Assembly (NCBI GenBank): GCA_963738625.1
Contig: CAVTXH010000019.1
Location: 186,001 to 250,000, forward strand
DNA: 64,000 nucleotides
Reading direction: 5' to 3'
Source: UBA7672 sp963738625
Lineage (GTDB): Bacteria > Pseudomonadota > Alphaproteobacteria > Caulobacterales > Hyphomonadaceae
Part shown: positions 60,802 through 64,000 of the stretch, one piece after another
Position numbering within the stretch: position 1 is the stretch's first letter
Layout of the letters: every line of letters begins with the position of its first letter
The notes under the pieces: generated by a model
Databases searched by the model: none
Told to the model about the DNA's origin: nothing
Seen by the model: only the letters and a program-made list of their open reading frames with translations
Translations under genes and position numbers: made by a program

Positions 60802-61506
60802 TTATTCGTCAGCGGCCTTCTTGCCGAAGTTCGCAAACACGCGCGCGGCCGTGACTTCGCGCGGCCTTGCTTCCTCGCCGTGCTCGTTCACCGCCGGAGC
60901 GGCGGGGGCGGGCGGAGGCGTGACCACCTTGCGCAGCGTCGGACCCGAGAGCCTCAGGTCTTTCTCCTCGCGCGTCTGCGCTTTCTTGGCCGCCGCCTTG
61001 GAGACCAGCGCGTCCAGCTCGATCTGCGAGCAGAGGCCCAGCGTCACCGGATCGACCGGCTTGAGGTTCGGCGCATTCCAGTGCTGGCGCGAGCGCACCG
61101 ACTCGATGGTCGACTTGGTCGTGCCGATCAGGCGCGAAATCTGCGCATCGGTGATTTCCGGGTGGTGGCGGAGGAACCAGGCGATGGCGTCCGGGCGGTC
61201 CTTGCGGCGCGAGACGGGCGTGAAGCGGGCGCCTTTCTTCTTGGGCTGCGGCACCTCGGCGTGTTTCGGCGCCGGCTGCTGCAGGCGATAGTCCTTGTCG
61301 GTCTCGCCCTTCTGGATCTCTTCACGGGTGAGTTCGCCCGAAGCCACCGGGTCGGCGCCGCGCATGTTCTCGGCAACCTCGCCATCGGCGATGCCTTTGA
61401 CCTCCAGCGGGTGGAGTTCGCAGAAATCGGCGATCTGCTCGAAAGTGAGCGTCGTGTTGTCGATCAGCCAGACGGCTGTCGCTTTCGGCATGAGGATCTT
61501 GGCCAT
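60802..61506 (-). CDS. trcR: Cell-cycle transcriptional regulator TrcR (DUF1013)
   Basis: 234 residues. DUF1013 opening MAKILMPKATAVWLIDNTTL then LTFEQIADFCELHPLEVKGI, a helix-turn-helix-like segment, and a conserved central part (RFTPVSRRKDRPDAIAWFLR, HHPEITDAQISRLIGTTKST). TrcR is an alphaproteobacterial regulator linked to cell-cycle gene expression (CtrA-GcrA network). The terminal Ala/Pro-rich region is variable. It lies near QOR, DUF1192 and RcdA, a common synteny in the class. Confidence 0.9.
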   Translation of the reverse strand: MAKILMPKATAVWLIDNTTLTFEQIADFCELHPLEVKGIADGEVAENMRGADPVASGELTREEIQKGETDKDYRLQQPAPKHAEVPQPKKKGARFTPVSRRKDRPDAIAWFLRHHPEITDAQISRLIGTTKSTIESVRSRQHWNAPNLKPVDPVTLGLCSQIELDALVSKAAAKKAQTREEKDLRLSGPTLRKVVTPPPAPAAPAVNEHGEEARPREVTAARVFANFGKKAADE

Positions 61507-61532
61507 GGGCGCCTCGTGAAGTCCTGAAAACG

Positions 61533-61560
61533 AAAAGCCCGGCGCTTAGGGCCGGGCTTT
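61533..61560 (-). terminator. Rho-independent terminator after the quinone oxidoreductase gene
   Basis: On the minus strand AAAGCCCGGC and GCCGGGCTTTT-like arms pair around CTAAGC, and TTTTCGTTTTC follows. It separates the oxidoreductase from trcR on the same strand. Confidence 0.8.
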
Positions 61561-61664
61561 CCGAAAATGTACGGATGGATAGTCCTGAGCAGGCGCTGAT
61601 ATAGTTCGCTTTTTCGGACTTGTGAACCCAACATGACGCGGGGGTGCCGCCCGGAATCAGGGCA

Positions 61665-62645
61665 TTAGGTCGCCACCTGCAGAATTATTTTGCCGGTATG
61701 GTCGCTGGCGTCCATTTGGGCGTGGGCGGCGTCGGCTTCCCCCAGCGGAAAGACGCGGCTGACGATCGGCTTGAACCGGCCCTGTTTGATCATCGGCCAC
61801 ACATGGGCGACCACGCCCTCGGCCAGCTTCGCCTTGTAGGCGTCGGTGCGGATGCGCAGCGTCGAGCCGGTGATGGTGAGCCGCTTCAGCATCAGCCGGG
61901 TGAGGTCGCCCTCGACCTTCGCGCCCTGCAGGAAGGCGATGTAGCAAAGGCGGCCGAGATCTTTCAGGATCGTCAGGTTCTTGTCGAAATACGGCGCGCC
62001 GACCATGTCGAGAATGACGTCGACGCCGCCCTCGGCGCGCATCACCGCCTCGAAATCCTCGGTCTTGTAGTTGATGGCTTTGGCCGCGCCGAGCGTCTCG
62101 CAGAGGCGGCATTTCTCGTCCGCGCCCGCCGTCGCATAGACCTTCGCGCCCCAGGCCGCCGCCATCTGGATCGCCGTGGTGCCGATGCCGCTGGCGCCGC
62201 CATGGACGAGGAAAGTCTCGCCGGCCTTCAGCCGGCCCATCTCGAAGACGTTGTTCCATACGGTGAGAACGGTCTCCGGCAGGCCTGCAGCTTCCGTCAT
62301 CGACAGCGGTTCGGGGATCGGCATGGCCGAGCCGGCATGGGCAAGCGCATATTCAGCATAGCCGCCGCCGGGAAGCAGCGCGCAGACGCGGTCGCCCGAC
62401 TTCCACTGCGTGACGCCCGCGCCGACGCTTTCGATCGTGCCGGCGACTTCGAGGCCCATCGTTTCCGGCGCGCCCGGGGGCGGAGGATAGCGGCCGGCGC
62501 GCTGGATCAGGTCCGGTCGATTTACGCCTGCCGCCCCAACCCGGATCAGAATCTGCTCGGGCCCGGGCGAAGGTTTATCGATATCCGCCAGCACCAGCGG
62601 CTGGCCCACCACGGATTTCACGGCCTTCATCGTGGGTTTGGACAT
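61665..62645 (-). CDS. NAD(P)H:quinone oxidoreductase (PIG3/zeta-crystallin type)
   Basis: 326 residues, zinc-free MDR superfamily. N-terminal GroES-like domain, with VGAAGVNRPDLIQRAGRYPPPPGAPETMGLEVAG (in pieces), and a Rossmann domain with VHGGASGIGTTAIQMAAAWG. The RYPPPPGAPETMGLE region is the PIG3/TIGR02824 signature. It reduces quinones with NADPH in the cytosol. Divergent from DUF1192. Confidence 0.92.
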   Translation of the reverse strand: MSKPTMKAVKSVVGQPLVLADIDKPSPGPEQILIRVGAAGVNRPDLIQRAGRYPPPPGAPETMGLEVAGTIESVGAGVTQWKSGDRVCALLPGGGYAEYALAHAGSAMPIPEPLSMTEAAGLPETVLTVWNNVFEMGRLKAGETFLVHGGASGIGTTAIQMAAAWGAKVYATAGADEKCRLCETLGAAKAINYKTEDFEAVMRAEGGVDVILDMVGAPYFDKNLTILKDLGRLCYIAFLQGAKVEGDLTRLMLKRLTITGSTLRIRTDAYKAKLAEGVVAHVWPMIKQGRFKPIVSRVFPLGEADAAHAQMDASDHTGKIILQVAT

Positions 62646-62778
62646 TTCAGGCTTTCCGTTCTTTAATCAGGCGGCGCGGAGGACTGTCTTGGGCGCGCGA
62701 CAAGGGCGCGGTCAAGCAGGGAGGATCGGGATCGGGAACCCCGAGGGGCTGAAAAGGGAAACGGCAGGAGAGGCGGCC

Positions 62779-62955
62779 ATGACGTTCGATGAGGAGCCGG
62801 TACGAGTTGTGAAACGAGTGCTGGAAGACATGTCGATCCAGGACCTGAGGGAGCGGATCGAGACCCTGAAGGCCGAGATTTCCGCCTGCGAGGCCGCGAT
62901 CTCCAAGAAAGAAGCGACCCGCAAAGCGGCCGAAGCGGCGTTCTTCAAGACGTAA
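62779..62955 (+). CDS. DUF1192 small protein
   Basis: 58 residues starting MTFDEEPVRVVKRVLEDMSI and continuing QDLRERIETLKAEISACEAA with a basic end. DUF1192 proteins are small helical alphaproteobacterial proteins, common just upstream of rcdA. Function unknown. The frame is open to 62632 but that extension is non-conserved. Confidence 0.88.
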   Translation: MTFDEEPVRVVKRVLEDMSIQDLRERIETLKAEISACEAAISKKEATRKAAEAAFFKT

Positions 62956-63107
62956 GGTGAATGATTTGGCCGCAAGCGGCGGCAGTCGGCGCGTTCCGGC
63001 GCAGGTTTTGCGTGATACCGTTCCGGCGCACGGGGAAAGCGCCGATAAGGCTTGTGCAAGGTCTCGCGACGAGACTGCTTCGCCGGGCGGGTGAATTTGA
63101 GGGTTTG

Positions 63108-63653
63108 ATGCGCGACGCAATCCATTCTGCAGATCCCGCGAGGGATGACTGGAAGCGCCGCGTCGTGGAATTCGCGGGCTCGGAGATGTTCGATCGCCTT
63201 TTCCGCGAAGGAATGTCGCTGGTTGAGGAAGCCGCGAGCTATCTCGATGGCCCTGGCCGCACGGATTCGCGCAAGCTGAACCGCGAACTGGCCCTGGTCT
63301 ACGCCGCCGAAAGCATGGAAGTGACCACCCGCCTGATGCAGGCCGCGAGCTGGCTGGTGGTGCAGCGCGCCGTCCGCGAGAAGGACATGAAGGTCGAGGA
63401 AGCGGGCGACGAGAAATACCGCATCGCGAAGCCCGGCGAGCCGCATCCGTGCGACCGCGCCGTGATGCCCGCGCCGCTGATGGCTCTCGTCGATCGCAGC
63501 CGCGCCCTCTACGAACGCGTCTGGCGCTTCGATGCTGCACTCTACACCGAAAGCGCGCAGCCCACTGAAAACCCGGTGATGCGCCAGATCGATCGCCTGC
63601 GCGCAGCCGCCGAAGGCGGCGCATTCGATCCGCTGGCGGTGTGGCGGAAGTAG
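63108..63653 (+). CDS. rcdA: Regulator of CtrA degradation RcdA (DUF1465)
   Basis: The ATG at 63108 has GAGGG upstream and gives 181 residues, the size of Caulobacter RcdA (about 180); an ATG at 62961 would add 49 arginine-rich residues. DUF1465 features: VVEFAGSEMFDRLFREGMSL, EEAASYLDGPGRTDSRKL, NRELALVYAAESMEVTTRLM and PAPLMALVDRSRALYERVW. RcdA helps target CtrA to ClpXP at the stalked pole. It follows DUF1192 closely. A strong terminator follows. Confidence 0.92.
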   Translation: MRDAIHSADPARDDWKRRVVEFAGSEMFDRLFREGMSLVEEAASYLDGPGRTDSRKLNRELALVYAAESMEVTTRLMQAASWLVVQRAVREKDMKVEEAGDEKYRIAKPGEPHPCDRAVMPAPLMALVDRSRALYERVWRFDAALYTESAQPTENPVMRQIDRLRAAAEGGAFDPLAVWRK

Positions 63654-63674
63654 GCGATCTGCACTTCTGGAAAA

Positions 63675-63705
63675 CAAAAGGCCCGCTGGTGACAGCGGGC
63701 CTTCG
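63675..63705 (+). terminator. Rho-independent terminator between rcdA and rpmE
   Basis: GGCCCGCTG (63680-63688), loop GTGA, CAGCGGGCC (63693-63701), TT; preceded by AAAACAAAA so it may act both ways. It lies between the convergent rcdA and rpmE genes. Confidence 0.8.
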
Positions 63706-63813
63706 TGTATCTGGCGTCAGAGGCTGGAGCTTTCCGGCCCTACGCTGTCGCTTCGGGCGTTCTATGCTCGAATTGGTCCCCCGGATCAATTCGTCCGCTT
63801 CGCGGAGCGCATC

Positions 63814-64000
63814 TCACCCCTTCATAAAGCCCTTGAACTTGTCCTTGAAGCGCGAGAGGCGGCCGCCGCGGTCGAGCAGCTGCGCGCCGCCGCCAGTCCA
63901 GGCCGGGTGTGTCTTCGGGTCGATGTCGAGCGCCAGCGTCGCGCCCTCCTTGCCCATCGTCGAGCGCGTCTTGAACGACGTCCCGTCGGTCATCGTGACC
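63814..64000 (-). CDS. rpmE: 50S ribosomal protein L31, 5' end outside window
   Basis: The last 61 residues of L31 on the minus strand: VTMTDGTSFKTRSTMGKEGA, then LALDIDPKTHPAWTGGGAQL and LDRGGRLSRFKDKFKGFMKG. The DIDPKTHPAWTG and GRLSRFKDKFKGF parts are conserved in L31. The start and any zinc-binding N-terminal Cys are outside the window. It converges on rcdA. Confidence 0.93.
   Translation of the reverse strand, partial: VTMTDGTSFKTRSTMGKEGATLALDIDPKTHPAWTGGGAQLLDRGGRLSRFKDKFKGFMKG

Noticed and set aside
1..64000. CRISPR arrays, insertion sequences or prophage
   Set aside because: No regular repeat-spacer series, transposase, integrase or phage structural genes were seen; the HigB toxin alone is not enough to call a prophage.

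Overview
The window is a high-GC chromosomal segment that reads as an alphaproteobacterium, most likely from the Caulobacterales/Hyphomonadaceae neighbourhood. The evidence is: a cell-cycle block with TrcR (DUF1013), a DUF1192 protein and RcdA (DUF1465, CtrA-degradation adaptor); a CC0125/CC1285-type lipoprotein; the beta-helix plus diheme cytochrome cassette named after Shewanella SO2930 and Hyphomonas HNE_0200; and the FabA/FabB pair. No integrase, transposase, phage structural gene or CRISPR array was seen. The taxonomic placement is inference from gene families.

Left part (1-24,190): the end of an AAA+ ATPase, TPR proteins, fabA-fabB, SH3-domain secreted proteins, a D-2-hydroxyacid dehydrogenase, two tandem secreted metallo-beta-lactamase-fold hydrolases, an MHS-type transporter, a MoeB/ThiF-like adenylyltransferase, a PIF1-like helicase, an AHSA1-ArsR pair, dut and coaBC with two small genes between them, a GreA-like factor, an aldehyde dehydrogenase, a family 2 glycosyltransferase and a CDF metal exporter. 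From 24,190 to 24,930 lies a cluster of tRNA genes: one canonical tRNA-Asn, one well folded tRNA with C33, and two degenerate tRNA-like sequences.

Middle (24,930-45,460): a 2OG-Fe(II) oxygenase, glucokinase overlapping an SDR, a phospholipase C-like/DUF4332 fusion, RcnB, the beta-helix/diheme cytochrome cassette, a CxxC-rich membrane protein, the truB-rpsO-pnp cluster, a HigBA-type toxin-antitoxin locus flanked by two fragments of a dihydrofolate-reductase-like gene, dapF, a prolyl oligopeptidase and an ASCH protein. A truncated carboxymuconolactone decarboxylase fragment lies at about 35,060.

Right part (45,460-64,000): a TonB receptor broken by two frameshifts, then the most interesting neighbourhood. 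This is a BLUF blue-light photoreceptor directly behind folE, an SDR, a divergent SOUL-type haem-binding lipoprotein, a fasciclin lipoprotein and a flavin-binding dodecin, together resembling a light/photo-oxidative response module without its photolyase. A thioredoxin-like/cytochrome c/copper-monooxygenase/EF-hand fusion follows, then a cysteine-rich lipoprotein, an XRE-membrane protein pair, an intact TonB receptor, two DUF465 proteins, the TrcR/QOR/DUF1192/RcdA block, and finally the end of rpmE.
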